A stretch of 64,000 bases of DNA from Ornithinimicrobium sufpigmenti (GTDB taxonomy: Bacteria > Actinomycetota > Actinomycetes > Actinomycetales > Dermatophilaceae), in assembly GCF_004322775.1 (NCBI RefSeq), contig NZ_CP036403.1, positions 3,410,001 to 3,474,000 of the forward strand, read 5' to 3'. Positions 47,597 to 56,864 of this stretch are shown piece after piece. Every line of letters starts with the position of its first letter. Position 1 is the first letter of the stretch. Both the position numbers and the translations under genes were made by a program. The notes below the pieces were generated by a model. That model did no database searches. It saw nothing but the letters and a program-made list of their open reading frames with translations, and was not told the DNA's origin.

Positions 47597-48324
47597 GGGT
47601 GCTTCTGCTCGGCGGCACCGCTGAGGCGCGCGACCTGGCGGGGGCGCTGGTGGACGAGGGCGTGGACGTGCTGTCCTCCCTCGCCGGCCGGGTGGCCCGC
47701 CCCCGGCTGCCCGTCGGGCGGGTCCGGGTTGGCGGCTTCGGTGGCGTCGACGGCCTCGTCGCCGCGCTGGCCGGCCTGGGCATCGACGTGGTCGTTGACG
47801 CCACGCACCCTTTCGCCCGGGGCATGACCGCCAATGCCGCTGCGGCCTGCGCCGCCACCGGTGTGCCGCTGCTGCGGCTGGAGCGGCCCGGGTGGGACAC
47901 CGACCCGTCCTGGCACCGGGCAGCCGACCACGCCGCCGCGGCGGAGCTGGCCGCCGGGCTGGGCCGGCGCCCCTTCCTCACCGTGGGCCGCCAGGAGCTG
48001 GCCCGCTTCGTGCCGCCCCTCGGCGGGCTCGACGTCCTCGCCCGGGTCGTTGACCCGCCCCAGGCCCCGCTGCCGGCCGCTTGGACGCTCGTTACGAGCC
48101 GCGGCCCCTACACCCTCGACGGCGATCGGAATCTGATGACCGGACACGGGGCTGATGTGCTTGTGACCAAGGACTCGGGAGGCAGTTACACCTGGCCCAA
48201 GATGGAGGCCGCGGCGCAGTTGGGCATCCCCGTCGTCGTCGTCGAGCGGCCGGCGCCCGAGCCCGGCGCGCTCGTGGTCGACGGCGTGGCCCCGGCGTTG
48301 GAGTGGGTGCTGGGCCGGCGCTGA
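47593..48324 (+). CDS. cobK: Precorrin-6A reductase CobK
   Basis: NADPH-dependent reduction of precorrin-6A to precorrin-6B in the aerobic corrin pathway. The 243-residue product has [19 protein letters not shown] at the N-terminus, [31 protein letters not shown], and [31 protein letters not shown], all family marks. The GTG start overlaps the cobQ stop. It converges with cobN, 10 bp apart. Confidence 0.93.
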   Translation: MRVLLLGGTAEARDLAGALVDEGVDVLSSLAGRVARPRLPVGRVRVGGFGGVDGLVAALAGLGIDVVVDATHPFARGMTANAAAACAATGVPLLRLERPGWDTDPSWHRAADHAAAAELAAGLGRRPFLTVGRQELARFVPPLGGLDVLARVVDPPQAPLPAAWTLVTSRGPYTLDGDRNLMTGHGADVLVTKDSGGSYTWPKMEAAAQLGIPVVVVERPAPEPGALVVDGVAPALEWVLGRR

Positions 48325-48334
48325 GCCGGGCGCC

Positions 48335-51300
48335 TCACTCCTCCAGGTCGCCCTCCACCTCCAGATATGCCTGCTGCATCGCGGCGACGACCTCGGGGTC
48401 GGGCTGCTGCCACAGGCCCCGGTCAGCCGCTTCGACGAGGCGCTCGACGATGGAGCGCAGCGCCCAGGGGTTGGCCTGGCGCAGGAACGCCTGGGTCTCC
48501 TCGTCGAGGACGTACTCGCGGGCGAGGCGGTCGAACATCCAGTCCGGGACGACGCCGGCCGTCGCGGCGAATCCGAAGACGTAGTCGGTCGTCGCCGCGA
48601 GCTCGAAGGCGCCCTTGTAGCCGTGCCGCCGCATCGCCCCCACCCAGCGCGGGTTGACGACTCGGGAGCGGAACACGCGGGCCGTCTCCTCCGAGAGCGT
48701 GCGCGTGCGGACCGCGTCCGGGGTCGTGGAGTCCCCGACATAGGCTCGCGGCTCAGCGCCGGCCAGCGCCCGGACGGTCGCGATCATGCCGCCGTGGTAC
48801 TGGTAGTAGTCGTCGGAGTCGAGGATGTCGGACTCGCGGTTGTCGACGTTCTTGGCGGCGACCTGGATGCGGCGGTAGGTGCGCTCCATGTCCTGCCGAG
48901 CCGGCGCACCGTCCAGGTCCCGGCCGTAGGCGTAGCCGCCCCAGGCGGTGTAGACCTCCGCCAGGTCGGCGCCGTCGCGCCAGCCGCCGGACTCGACGAC
49001 TTGGAGCACGCCCGCCCCATAGCTGCCCGGTTTGGAGCCGAAGATCCGGGTCCGCGCCCGCCGCTCGTCGCCGTGCTCCGCCAGGTCCGCGCGGGCGTGG
49101 GCGCGCACGTAGTTGTCCTCGTCCGCCTCGTCCAGTCCGGCGACGAGCGCGACGGCGTCGTCGAGCATCGAGACGACGTGGGGAAAGGCGTCGCGGAAGA
49201 AGCCGCTGATCCGCACCGTCACGTCCACGCGGGGGCGGCCCAGCTGGGCCAGCGGCACCGGCTCGAGCCCGGTGACCCGCCGCGACTGCTCGTCCCACAC
49301 CGGCCGCACCCCGAGGAGGGCCAGGACCTCGCCGATGTCGTCGCCGGAGGTACGCATGGCGCTCGTGCCCCACGCCGACAGGCCGACCGAGCGGGGCAGC
49401 TCGCCGGTCTCCTCCCGGTACCGCTGCAGCAGGGACTCCGCCATCGCCACCCCGGTGTCGTAGGCGAGCCGGCTCGGGATGGCCTTCGGGTCGACGGAGT
49501 AGAAGTTGCGCCCGGTCGGCAGCACGTTGACCAGGCCGCGCAGCGGGGAGCCCGAGGGCCCCGCCGGGACGTAGCCGCCGTCCAGGGCGTGCAGCACCAT
49601 CGGGACCTCCCGGGTTGTGGCGGCCAGGCGGGGCACGACCTCCTGGCAGCCAAAGCGCAGCGACGCCTCGACCCCGGCGACGTCCAGGCCCGGCAGGTCG
49701 GTGCTGGCCAGCACGTCCCGGACCACCCGGGGCACCTGCACAGCGTCCCAGCCGGTGCCGGCGACGGCCTCGACGAGGTCGCGGGCCACCTGCTCGACCC
49801 GGTCCGTACGGGTGACTGATTCGGCGCCTTCCCCACCGCTGAGCCCGAGGGCCGCGCGCAGGCCGGGCACGCCGTCGCCGGAGCCGCCGAAGAGCTGTCC
49901 GGCCCGCAGCACGGCCAGAACGAGGTTGACCAGGCCCTCCCCCTCGGGGGCCGCACCGAGCACGTGCAGGCCGTCGCGGATCTGCACGTCCTTGATTTCG
50001 CAGAGCCAGCCGTCGATGTGCATGACGAGGTCGTCGAAACCGTCGGCGTCCTCGAGGTCGGCCTCCTCGGTGAGCCCCAGGTCGCGGTGCATCTCCGCGG
50101 CCTTGAGCAGCGTCCAGATCTCCCCGCGCAGCGCCGGGGCCTTGGCCGGGTCCATGACGCTGACGTTGCCGTACTCGTCGAGCAGCTGCTCCAACCGCGC
50201 GATATCGCCATAGGTCTCGGCCCGCGCCATCGGCGGGACCAGGTGGTCCACGACCGTGGCGTGGGCCCGGCGCTTGGCCTGGGTCCCCTCCCCCGGGTCG
50301 TTGACGAGGAAGGGGTAGACGAGAGGCAGGTTGCCCAGGGCGGCGTCGGCGCCGCAGTCGGCCGACAGCGCGAGGTTCTTGCCCGGGAGCCACTCCAGGT
50401 TGCCGTGCTTGCCCACGTGGACGACCGCGTGCGCGCCGAACTCCTCCTCGATCCACCGGTAGGTCGCAACGTAGTGGTGGCTCGGCGGCAGGTCGGGGTC
50501 GTGGTAGATCGCCACGGGGTTCTCCCCGAAGCCGCGCGGCGGCTGCACGAGGACCGTCACGTTGCCGGCCCGGAGCGCGGCGGCGACGATCGCCGGCTCC
50601 TCGCCCTCCTCGTCGACGTAGAGCGTCCCCGGCGCGGGACCCCAGTGCTCGGTCATCTCCGCGCGAAGGGCGGGGGACAGGCGGGCGAACCAGCCCTCGT
50701 AGCGGCTGCGCGGGATCCGGACGTGATGCTCGGTGAGCTGGGCCTGGGTGAGCCATTCCGGGTCCTGCCCGCCAGCGGCGATGAGCGCGTGGATGAGCGC
50801 GTTGCCGGCGGTGGTCTCCGGGTCCTCCCCCGGCACCGGCTCCAGGAGGTCCTCGTCGAGGCCGGGCACCTGGCCGGGCGCGCCAAGGTCGTAGCCGGCG
50901 TCCCGCATGGCGCGCAGCAGCCGGACCGTCGACACCGGCGTGTCCAGGCCGACGGCGTTGCCGATCCGGGCGTGCTTGGTCGGGTAGGCCCCCAGGACCA
51001 CCGCGACCCGCCGGTCGGCCGGCGCGGTATGCCGCAGCCGGGCGTGCGCCACCGCCGTGCCGGCGACGCGGGCGCACCGCTCCGGGTCGGGCACGTAGGA
51101 GGGCAGCCCATCCTCGCCGATCTCCTTAAAGGAGAAGGCGACCGTGATCAGCCGCCCGTCGAATTCCGGCACCGCGACCTGCGTGGCCACGTCGAGGGGC
51201 GACATCCCGTCGTCCGAGCTCGCCCAGTCCTCCCGACCCCAGGTCAGGCACAGACCCTGGAGGATGGGGATGTCGAGGGCGGCGAGGGCGCGCACGTCCC

Positions 51301-52009
51301 AGGCCTCGTCGTCACCGCCCGCCTGCGCCCCGGCCGGGCGGGTGCCACCGGCGGCGAGGACGGTCGTGACGAGGGCGTCGTAGCTGCCCAGGTGCGCGAG
51401 GAGGTCCTCCGACGCCTGGCGCAAGGACGTGGCCCAGACGACCCCGGCGTGACCGCCAGCTGCGTCGACCGCGTCGGCGAGCGCCTGCACGTAGGCGGTG
51501 TTGCCGGCAGCGTGCTGGGCCCGGTAGAAGAGGATGCCCACGGCTGGGCGCGTGCCGCCGTCGGGCAGCGGCGGGGGCGCCGGACGGTCGAGCACGCCCC
51601 AGGACGGCAGCTCCCGCGGCGGCTCGAAGCCCTCACCGGTGAGCAGCAGGGTGTCGGAGAGGAAGTGGTGCAGCTGGGTGAGGTTGTCCACCCCGCCCTC
51701 CGCCAGGTAGCGGTGCGCCTCGGCCACGACGCCGGCGGGGGCGGTCGAGAGTTCCATGAGCGCCGCGTCCGGCTGCTGCTCCCCGCCGAGGACCACCAGC
51801 GGCACTCCGGTGCCACGCAGTCGTCGGACCTCCTCGGGCACGTCGTCGGGGCCGCCGAGGATCCGGGCGACGACGATGTCGGCCGCGGCCAGCACCTCCG
51901 GCAGCCGGGCCGGCCGGGCCGGGTTGGCGTAAACGTACCGGGCGTCGGCCGCCCGGGCGCAGAGCAGGTCGGTGTCCGAGGTGGAGATGATTGCGATGGC
52001 AGGGGTCAT
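48335..52009 (-). CDS. cobN: Cobaltochelatase subunit CobN
   Basis: The 1,224-residue large subunit that inserts cobalt into hydrogenobyrinic acid a,c-diamide, using an AAA+ ChlI/ChlD- or CobS/CobT-type partner. Typical segments are VGILFYRAQHAAGNTAYVQAL, VVHVGKHGNLEWLPGKNLALS, PLVYPFLVNDPGEGTQAKRRAH and a C-terminal RVVNPRWVGAMRRHGYKGA. The ATG at 52009 lies about 75 bases downstream of a cobalamin riboswitch on the same strand. The likely partner subunit begins at 62755 under its own riboswitch. Confidence 0.95.
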   Translation of the reverse strand: MTPAIAIISTSDTDLLCARAADARYVYANPARPARLPEVLAAADIVVARILGGPDDVPEEVRRLRGTGVPLVVLGGEQQPDAALMELSTAPAGVVAEAHRYLAEGGVDNLTQLHHFLSDTLLLTGEGFEPPRELPSWGVLDRPAPPPLPDGGTRPAVGILFYRAQHAAGNTAYVQALADAVDAAGGHAGVVWATSLRQASEDLLAHLGSYDALVTTVLAAGGTRPAGAQAGGDDEAWDVRALAALDIPILQGLCLTWGREDWASSDDGMSPLDVATQVAVPEFDGRLITVAFSFKEIGEDGLPSYVPDPERCARVAGTAVAHARLRHTAPADRRVAVVLGAYPTKHARIGNAVGLDTPVSTVRLLRAMRDAGYDLGAPGQVPGLDEDLLEPVPGEDPETTAGNALIHALIAAGGQDPEWLTQAQLTEHHVRIPRSRYEGWFARLSPALRAEMTEHWGPAPGTLYVDEEGEEPAIVAAALRAGNVTVLVQPPRGFGENPVAIYHDPDLPPSHHYVATYRWIEEEFGAHAVVHVGKHGNLEWLPGKNLALSADCGADAALGNLPLVYPFLVNDPGEGTQAKRRAHATVVDHLVPPMARAETYGDIARLEQLLDEYGNVSVMDPAKAPALRGEIWTLLKAAEMHRDLGLTEEADLEDADGFDDLVMHIDGWLCEIKDVQIRDGLHVLGAAPEGEGLVNLVLAVLRAGQLFGGSGDGVPGLRAALGLSGGEGAESVTRTDRVEQVARDLVEAVAGTGWDAVQVPRVVRDVLASTDLPGLDVAGVEASLRFGCQEVVPRLAATTREVPMVLHALDGGYVPAGPSGSPLRGLVNVLPTGRNFYSVDPKAIPSRLAYDTGVAMAESLLQRYREETGELPRSVGLSAWGTSAMRTSGDDIGEVLALLGVRPVWDEQSRRVTGLEPVPLAQLGRPRVDVTVRISGFFRDAFPHVVSMLDDAVALVAGLDEADEDNYVRAHARADLAEHGDERRARTRIFGSKPGSYGAGVLQVVESGGWRDGADLAEVYTAWGGYAYGRDLDGAPARQDMERTYRRIQVAAKNVDNRESDILDSDDYYQYHGGMIATVRALAGAEPRAYVGDSTTPDAVRTRTLSEETARVFRSRVVNPRWVGAMRRHGYKGAFELAATTDYVFGFAATAGVVPDWMFDRLAREYVLDEETQAFLRQANPWALRSIVERLVEAADRGLWQQPDPEVVAAMQQAYLEVEGDLEE

Positions 52010-52084
52010 GGCAGGCGCCGTCCTCCTGCGGGGTCCGCGCCCCGCTGGTCGTGAGGAAGGGCGCCGGTCGGCGCCCCCGGCCGG

Positions 52085-52205
52085 GGTGACAGCTCTGACT
52101 CGGGGCCGGGAGGGTGTGCGGCGTCGCCGCCCTCCTGGCCGCTCACAGTGGCGGGACCGTCCCGGAGTCGCACCGGGTTCCGTCGCCGTCGGCCGCCGTC
52201 AGTGT
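52085..52205 (-). promoter_or_regulatory. Cobalamin riboswitch upstream of cobN
   Basis: On the minus strand the leader contains GGAACCCGGTGCGACTCCGG, then GGTCCCGCCACTGTGAGCGG with the B12 box GCCACTGTGA, and later CCCCGAGTCAGAGCTG, the usual 3' conserved block. Order and spacing match the Rfam cobalamin class. It lies directly 5' of cobN and back to back with the plus-strand riboswitch at 52235. Confidence 0.93.
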
Positions 52206-52234
52206 AGGGGCATGTCCCAGAGGCCCGGCCCCCT

Positions 52235-52421
52235 GGTATGTTCCTGTTCGACCGGACACCCCGGTCGACGTCGGTGGCCCCCCACAGGGTGCAAGGGAAT
52301 CCGGTCTGAGTCCGGAGCTGACGCGCAGCGGTAGGGGTGACGGTCGGGGCGATTCGCCACTGGGCTCATGGTGCCCGGGAAGGTGCCCCGGCTGGATGAG
52401 CCCGAGCCCGAAGACCTGCCG
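52235..52421 (+). promoter_or_regulatory. Cobalamin riboswitch of the btuFCD-cob operon
   Basis: The leader shows GGTGCAAGGGAATCCGGT and CTGAGTCCGGAGCTGACGCG, followed by GCAGCGGTAGGGGTGACGG, a B12 box variant CGCCACTGGGCTC, GTGCCCGGGAAGGTGCC, and the 3' block AGCCCGAAGACCTGCC. This is the long form with the extra P6 arm. It ends about 53 bases before the binding-protein ATG and is expected to shut off the eight-gene operon when B12 is plentiful. Confidence 0.93.
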
Positions 52422-52473
52422 ACGTCGTTGATGAAGGCCTCGCGCATGGGCCTGGAACAGCGAAAGAGCAACC

Positions 52474-53499
52474 ATGAACCGACGTCGTCACCGGGTCCGG
52501 ACAGCCGTGGCCCTGATGTCCCTGCCCTTGGCAGCCTGCGCCGGTGCCCCGGACGGGCAGCTTGAAGCCGCACCCGGTGCCGGGACGACACAGGAGGCCG
52601 AGGCGACGCAGGACCCGAGCTCGACCTTCCCGGTCACCGTGGACAACTGCGGTGTCGAGGTCACGGTCGCAGCGCCGCCCGAGCGCATCGTCACCCTCAA
52701 CCAGGGGGCGACCGAGGTCGCGTTGGCCTTGCGTCTGGCCGACCAGATGGCGGGCACCGCATACCTGGATGACCAGGTCGCCGAGCGCTTCGCCGAGGAC
52801 TACGCGCAGGTGCCGGTGCTCTCGACCGAGTACCCGACGGTGGAGCAGTTCCTCGCGGCGGAGCCCGACCTGGCCATCGCCTCCTACTCCAGCGCCTTCG
52901 GCGACAACGGCGTGGGCACCCGGGATGAGCTCGCCGGCCGGGGCACCGCCACCTACGTCAGCCCGCTTACCTGCCCCGACGAGTCCGGTCTGGAACCGAC
53001 CTTCGAGTCGGTCTGGACCGAGCTGCGCGAGGTGGGCCTGCTGACCGGGGCCGCGGACACCGCCGAGGATGAGGTCCAGGACCAACAAACCGCGATGGAG
53101 GAGATCGAGGCCACGGCGGCCGGGGAAGGCCTGAGCATTCTCTGGTACGACTCGGGCGACGACACCCCCCTCGTCGGTGCGGGCGGTGGGGGCCCCCAGC
53201 TGCTGATGGATGCCGTGGGTGCCACGAACGTCTTCGCCGATCTTGACGGGGGCTGGGCCGACGGATCGTGGGAGACCGGGCTCGCGGCCGACCCCGACGT
53301 GATCGTGCTGGCCGACGCAGCCTGGTCCACGGCCGAGGACAAACGCGCCTACCTCGAGTCCGATCCCGTGCTTGGTCAGCTCTCCGCGGTCCAGGACGAG
53401 CGGTATGTCGTCGTGCCCTTCAGCGAGAGCACGCCCGGCGTTCGCATGGTGGACGGGGCGCGTGGGTTGTCCGACCAGCTCCAGGCACTCAACCGGTGA
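52474..53499 (+). CDS. BtuF/FecB-type substrate-binding lipoprotein
   Basis: A 341-residue extracellular receptor for a corrinoid or metal complex. Signal peptide with lipobox LPLAACAG, a Gln/Glu/Thr-rich linker, then the two-lobed periplasmic-binding fold of class III: APPERIVTLNQGATEVALALRLADQMAGTAY, LAAEPDLAIASYSSAFG, DVIVLADAAWSTAEDKRAYLES, VPFSESTPGVRMVDGARGL. The riboswitch upstream argues for cobalamin or a precursor; siderophore-type ligands are the alternative. Its stop overlaps the permease start. Confidence 0.88.
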   Translation: MNRRRHRVRTAVALMSLPLAACAGAPDGQLEAAPGAGTTQEAEATQDPSSTFPVTVDNCGVEVTVAAPPERIVTLNQGATEVALALRLADQMAGTAYLDDQVAERFAEDYAQVPVLSTEYPTVEQFLAAEPDLAIASYSSAFGDNGVGTRDELAGRGTATYVSPLTCPDESGLEPTFESVWTELREVGLLTGAADTAEDEVQDQQTAMEEIEATAAGEGLSILWYDSGDDTPLVGAGGGGPQLLMDAVGATNVFADLDGGWADGSWETGLAADPDVIVLADAAWSTAEDKRAYLESDPVLGQLSAVQDERYVVVPFSESTPGVRMVDGARGLSDQLQALNR

Positions 53500-54554
53500 C
53501 CGCGCCGGCCCTGCAGCGGGACCGGCCCCGCATCGGGGCCCGGCCCGCCGGACTGGCGCTCGCTACGCTCCTGCTGCTCAGTGTCGTCATGGTCCTCGGC
53601 GTGGGTTCGGTGAGCGTCGAGGCCCGGGACGTGGTGCACGTGGTGGCCCGTCGGCTCCATCTGGTCGACGGAGCCTCGGTGGGCGTCCTGGAGGACCAGA
53701 TCGTCTGGCAGCTGCGGCTGCCCAGGGTGCTGGCCGCGGCCGCGGTCGGTGCCGTGCTTGCGCTGTCCGGGGCAGTGATGCAGTCGTTGCTGACCAACGA
53801 GCTAGCTGACCCTTTCCTGCTGGGCATCTCCAGCGGCGCGGCCTTCGGAGCGGTGCTCGCCCTGACCTTCGGGGTCACGGTGATGGGAACCGGGCTGGGG
53901 GTGGGCGTCGCAGCGATGCTCGGCGCAGTAGTGGCCCTGGGACTCGTGCTTGCCCTGGCGACCAGTCGCAGCGGAGCGCTGCCTCCGGTGCGCACTATCC
54001 TGGCCGGCGTCGCGGTCGCCCAGCTCAGCGGGGCAGGCACCTCGATGCTCATCATGGTCTTCGGCAGCCGGGACACGGCCCGGCAGGTCCTCGCCTGGAC
54101 CCTGGGCTCCTTTGCCGGCGTCCGCACCCGCCACGCCGTGGTCCTCGTCGCGGTCGCCCTCCTGGTGGTGCTCTGCGTTCTGGCTGCCGCGCGAACCCTG
54201 GATGCCTTCGCGTTCGGGGAGACCGCGGCCCGCTCCGTCGGGGTGGACGTCCGGCGCATCACCTGGGTGCTGCTGGTCGGCAGCGCCCTGGCTGCCGCCG
54301 CGACGGTCGGGGTGGTCGGACCGATCGGTTTCGTCGGGCTGGTCGTGCCGCACCTGGTCCGCCTGGTGGTCGGTCCGGGGCATCGCCGGCTGCTGCCGCT
54401 GGCCGCACTGACCGGCGCGCTGCTCATGGTGTGGGCCGACACCGCCGCCCGGTCCGTGGCCCAGGACCGTGAGATCCCGGTCGGAGTGGTCACCGCGATC
54501 GTCGGGGCCCCCGTGCTCATCGCCTTGCTGCGTCGGCAGGCCAGGACATCGTGA
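53496..54554 (+). CDS. BtuC/FecCD-type ABC permease
   Basis: A 352-residue permease with about ten helices. The FecCD signatures are clear: WQLRLPRVLAAAAVGAVLALSGAVMQSLLTNELADPFLLGISSGAAFGAV near residues 70-120, DTARQVLAWTLGSFAG in the middle and VGPIGFVGLVVPHLVRLVVG, the ATPase-coupling region, near residue 275. The GTG start overlaps the binding protein stop (GTGA) and its end overlaps the ATPase start, so the three are strictly coupled. Confidence 0.92.
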   Translation: MTAPALQRDRPRIGARPAGLALATLLLLSVVMVLGVGSVSVEARDVVHVVARRLHLVDGASVGVLEDQIVWQLRLPRVLAAAAVGAVLALSGAVMQSLLTNELADPFLLGISSGAAFGAVLALTFGVTVMGTGLGVGVAAMLGAVVALGLVLALATSRSGALPPVRTILAGVAVAQLSGAGTSMLIMVFGSRDTARQVLAWTLGSFAGVRTRHAVVLVAVALLVVLCVLAAARTLDAFAFGETAARSVGVDVRRITWVLLVGSALAAAATVGVVGPIGFVGLVVPHLVRLVVGPGHRRLLPLAALTGALLMVWADTAARSVAQDREIPVGVVTAIVGAPVLIALLRRQARTS

Positions 54555-55336
54555 TGGGTGTGCTGCAGGTGCGGGACCTCGCCTGGAGGGCTGCGGGTCG
54601 TCTTATCGTCTCCGGCGTCGACCTGACCGTCGCACCCGGCCGGGTGACCGGCATCGTCGGTCCCAACGGGTCAGGCAAGACGACCGTGCTCCACCTCATC
54701 GCCGGGTTGCGGATCCCTGCCCGGGGGCGGGTGCTCCTCGGTGGAGAGGACGTGCTGGCGCTCTCGCCCCGGGAACGGGCCCGCCGGATCGCCCTCGTGG
54801 AGCAGAAGGCCGGCACCAACCTCGACCTGACGGCGCGCGAGGTGGTCGCCCTGGGTCGGTACGCCCGGCGCCCCAGGTGGGGCCGACCCGACCGGGATGA
54901 CGCGGTGGACCGTGCGCTGCAGATGGCCGACGCGGCAGGACTGGCCGACCGTTCCTGGGCCACCATGTCCGGCGGTGAGCAGCAACGCGTGCACCTGGCC
55001 CGGGCGCTGGCCCAGGAACCCCAGGTCCTCCTGCTGGACGAGCCGACGAACCACCTGGACCTGGCTCACCAGATCGGCCTCCTCCAGCTCGTGCGGTCCC
55101 TGGACTGCACCACGCTCGTCGTCCTGCACGACCTCGACCTTGCCGCCGCGTCGTGCGACGAGCTGGTCGTCATGGACGCCGGAAGAGTGGTGGCTTCCGG
55201 GTCAACCGCAGAGGTGCTGGCCCCGGGCCTGCTCGAGGACGTCTTCGCCGTGCGCACCTCGGTGCGGCACGAGGAGCGGCTGCGCGTGCTGTGGCACGGT
55301 CTCGCTGAGTCCTCGCCCCGGAGGGATGGCGGATGA
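54554..55336 (+). CDS. BtuD/FecE-type ABC ATPase
   Basis: The 260-residue ATPase of the importer: Walker A GIVGPNGSGKTTVL (residues about 34-47), Q-loop VEQKAG, signature MSGGEQQRVHLARALAQEP, Walker B VLLLDEPTNHLDL and switch His VLHDLDLAAA. ATG 54554 overlaps the permease stop by one base; GTG 54551 is one codon earlier. It is followed at once by the ferredoxin-domain gene (ATGA). Confidence 0.92.
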   Translation: MGVLQVRDLAWRAAGRLIVSGVDLTVAPGRVTGIVGPNGSGKTTVLHLIAGLRIPARGRVLLGGEDVLALSPRERARRIALVEQKAGTNLDLTAREVVALGRYARRPRWGRPDRDDAVDRALQMADAAGLADRSWATMSGGEQQRVHLARALAQEPQVLLLDEPTNHLDLAHQIGLLQLVRSLDCTTLVVLHDLDLAAASCDELVVMDAGRVVASGSTAEVLAPGLLEDVFAVRTSVRHEERLRVLWHGLAESSPRRDGG

Positions 55337-56016
55337 CGCAGACTGCCGGGCATCTCGTGCTTGTCACGGTCGACCTTCAGGATCCGCGCACCCATTCCGG
55401 GCTGGTGCGGACCGCCGGCGAGTTGGGAGCCGTGCTGGCCACCGTCAACGGTTCGGGCCCCGCGCTCGTCGACGTCCTGGGCTCGCTCGCAGCGCGCCGG
55501 GTCGTCCAGGACCATGCCGTCCTCGTTCCGGTGGCCGGTCACGAACCGGGGACCGGCTGGTCGTGGGTGCGCAGGGTCGCCGCTCACTGGTGGCGCACCC
55601 ACCCCTACCCGCCGTTTTCCCTCTCGGTCAGCGCACCGGCGCAGGACCACACCGCACAGGCGGTCCGGGCCTGCCTGGAAGGTGCGCACCACCCAGTCAC
55701 CGGGTCCGAGGCGGGCCTGACCAGCTCAGCCTGGGAGCAGGTCCCTGAGCACCGCCACCACCTGCTGCTGTGCCGCGGGCCACGGTGCAGCGCCCAGGGC
55801 GCGAGCCAGACGGTCCGCGCCGTCGCCGCAGAGATGCGGCGCCGGGGGTGGGGCGATGAGCAGATCCTGCTCACCCAGACCGGTTGCCTCTTCCCCTGCA
55901 ATAAGGCACCGGTCGTCTGCGTCCATCCCGGGGGCCGGTGGCTCGGGCCGATCCACCCGGTGGACGTCCCCTCCCTGCTCGATGACCTGCACAGCGCAGA
56001 AAAGGCGGAACAATGA
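55333..56016 (+). CDS. Chelatase-like/[2Fe-2S] ferredoxin-domain protein
   Basis: A 227-residue two-domain protein between the transporter and cobF. Residues about 148-215 form a thioredoxin-like [2Fe-2S] domain with four Cys: LLLCRGPRCSAQGASQ and TGCLFPCNKAPVVCV (a fifth Cys follows). Residues about 6-125 resemble a CbiX-type small chelatase: LVLVTVDLQDP in place of the LLVGHGSRDP entry strand and AVLVPVAGHEPGTGWSWVRR, which keeps one His, with the N-terminal catalytic His lost. That relation is by eye and weak. A role in cobalt handling or as an electron donor to CobG is inference from position only. Confidence 0.7.
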   Translation: MTQTAGHLVLVTVDLQDPRTHSGLVRTAGELGAVLATVNGSGPALVDVLGSLAARRVVQDHAVLVPVAGHEPGTGWSWVRRVAAHWWRTHPYPPFSLSVSAPAQDHTAQAVRACLEGAHHPVTGSEAGLTSSAWEQVPEHRHHLLLCRGPRCSAQGASQTVRAVAAEMRRRGWGDEQILLTQTGCLFPCNKAPVVCVHPGGRWLGPIHPVDVPSLLDDLHSAEKAEQ

Positions 56017-56864
56017 CGGCTGTTCGGCAGATCCGTGTCATCGGCGTCGGCGTCGGAGGGCCTGGCCAGCTGACCCTCGACGCGGTTGCTGCACTCAAGG
56101 AACTGGACGTCGTGCTCGTCGCCGACAAGGGCGAGGGTCTGGCGCAACTCGTGGACGCACGGCGGGCGCTGCTGGAGACCCACCGTCCGGCCCCGGGCGG
56201 CGGCACGGCGGTGCGCGTGGTGCAGGTGCCCGACCCCCGCCGCGGGCCGGACCCGCAGGAGACCGCCTCCTACCTGGAGGGCGTGCGCAGCTGGCACGAG
56301 GCCCGGGTCGACGCCTACGCCGCCACCGTGGACTCCCTCGAGCCGCACCTCGTCGTCGGGTTCCTCGTGTGGGGAGACCCCGCGCTCTACGACTCCATCC
56401 TGCGCGTCGTCCGGGCGCTGGGCGAGCGCACCCCGGTCGCTGTGCGCACCGTGCCGGGCGTCACCGCGCTCTCCGCCCTGGCCGCCGCCCACGACGAGGT
56501 GCTCCACGCCATCGGCGAACCGGTCCACGTCACGACCGGCCGGCGCCTCGTGCGCGAGTGGCGCCCCGGGCTGGGCACGGTCGTCGTCATGCTGGACGGC
56601 CAGCTGCGCTGCCGCGACCTCCTGGCCGCCCGCCCTGAGACCGCCGACCTCGAGCTCCTCTGGGGCGCGTGCCTCGGGCTCCCACAGCAACGGCTGGCCC
56701 GCGGCCGCCTCGGTGACGTCCTCGACGACGTGGCCGCGGCCCGCGCCCGGCTGCGGGAGGAGCACGGCTGGGTGATGGATGTCTACGCGCTGCGGCCCGC
56801 ACCGGCGAGGTCGGCCGCCCCGCCGGCAGCTCCCGCGTCGGCCACCGGCGAGGTGGGGCCGTGA
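56013..56864 (+). CDS. cobF: Precorrin-6A synthase (deacetylating) CobF
   Basis: SAM-dependent C1 methylation with loss of acetate, converting precorrin-5 to precorrin-6A. This enzyme is specific to the aerobic pathway. The 283-residue protein shows IRVIGVGVGGPGQLTLDAVAALKELDVVLVADKG at the N-terminus, EPHLVVGFLVWGDPALYDSILRVV and VPGVTALSALAAAH, the usual corrin methyltransferase blocks. A Pro/Ala-rich tail ends it. Both ends overlap neighbours (ATGA, GTGA). Confidence 0.93.
   Translation: MTAVRQIRVIGVGVGGPGQLTLDAVAALKELDVVLVADKGEGLAQLVDARRALLETHRPAPGGGTAVRVVQVPDPRRGPDPQETASYLEGVRSWHEARVDAYAATVDSLEPHLVVGFLVWGDPALYDSILRVVRALGERTPVAVRTVPGVTALSALAAAHDEVLHAIGEPVHVTTGRRLVREWRPGLGTVVVMLDGQLRCRDLLAARPETADLELLWGACLGLPQQRLARGRLGDVLDDVAAARARLREEHGWVMDVYALRPAPARSAAPPAAPASATGEVGP

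Noticed and set aside
48753..52054. Very long open frames on both strands across cobN
   Set aside because: They are shadows of the CobN gene in GC-rich DNA: low-complexity Arg/Ala/Gly/Pro translations with no domains, while the CobN frame has full-length homology.
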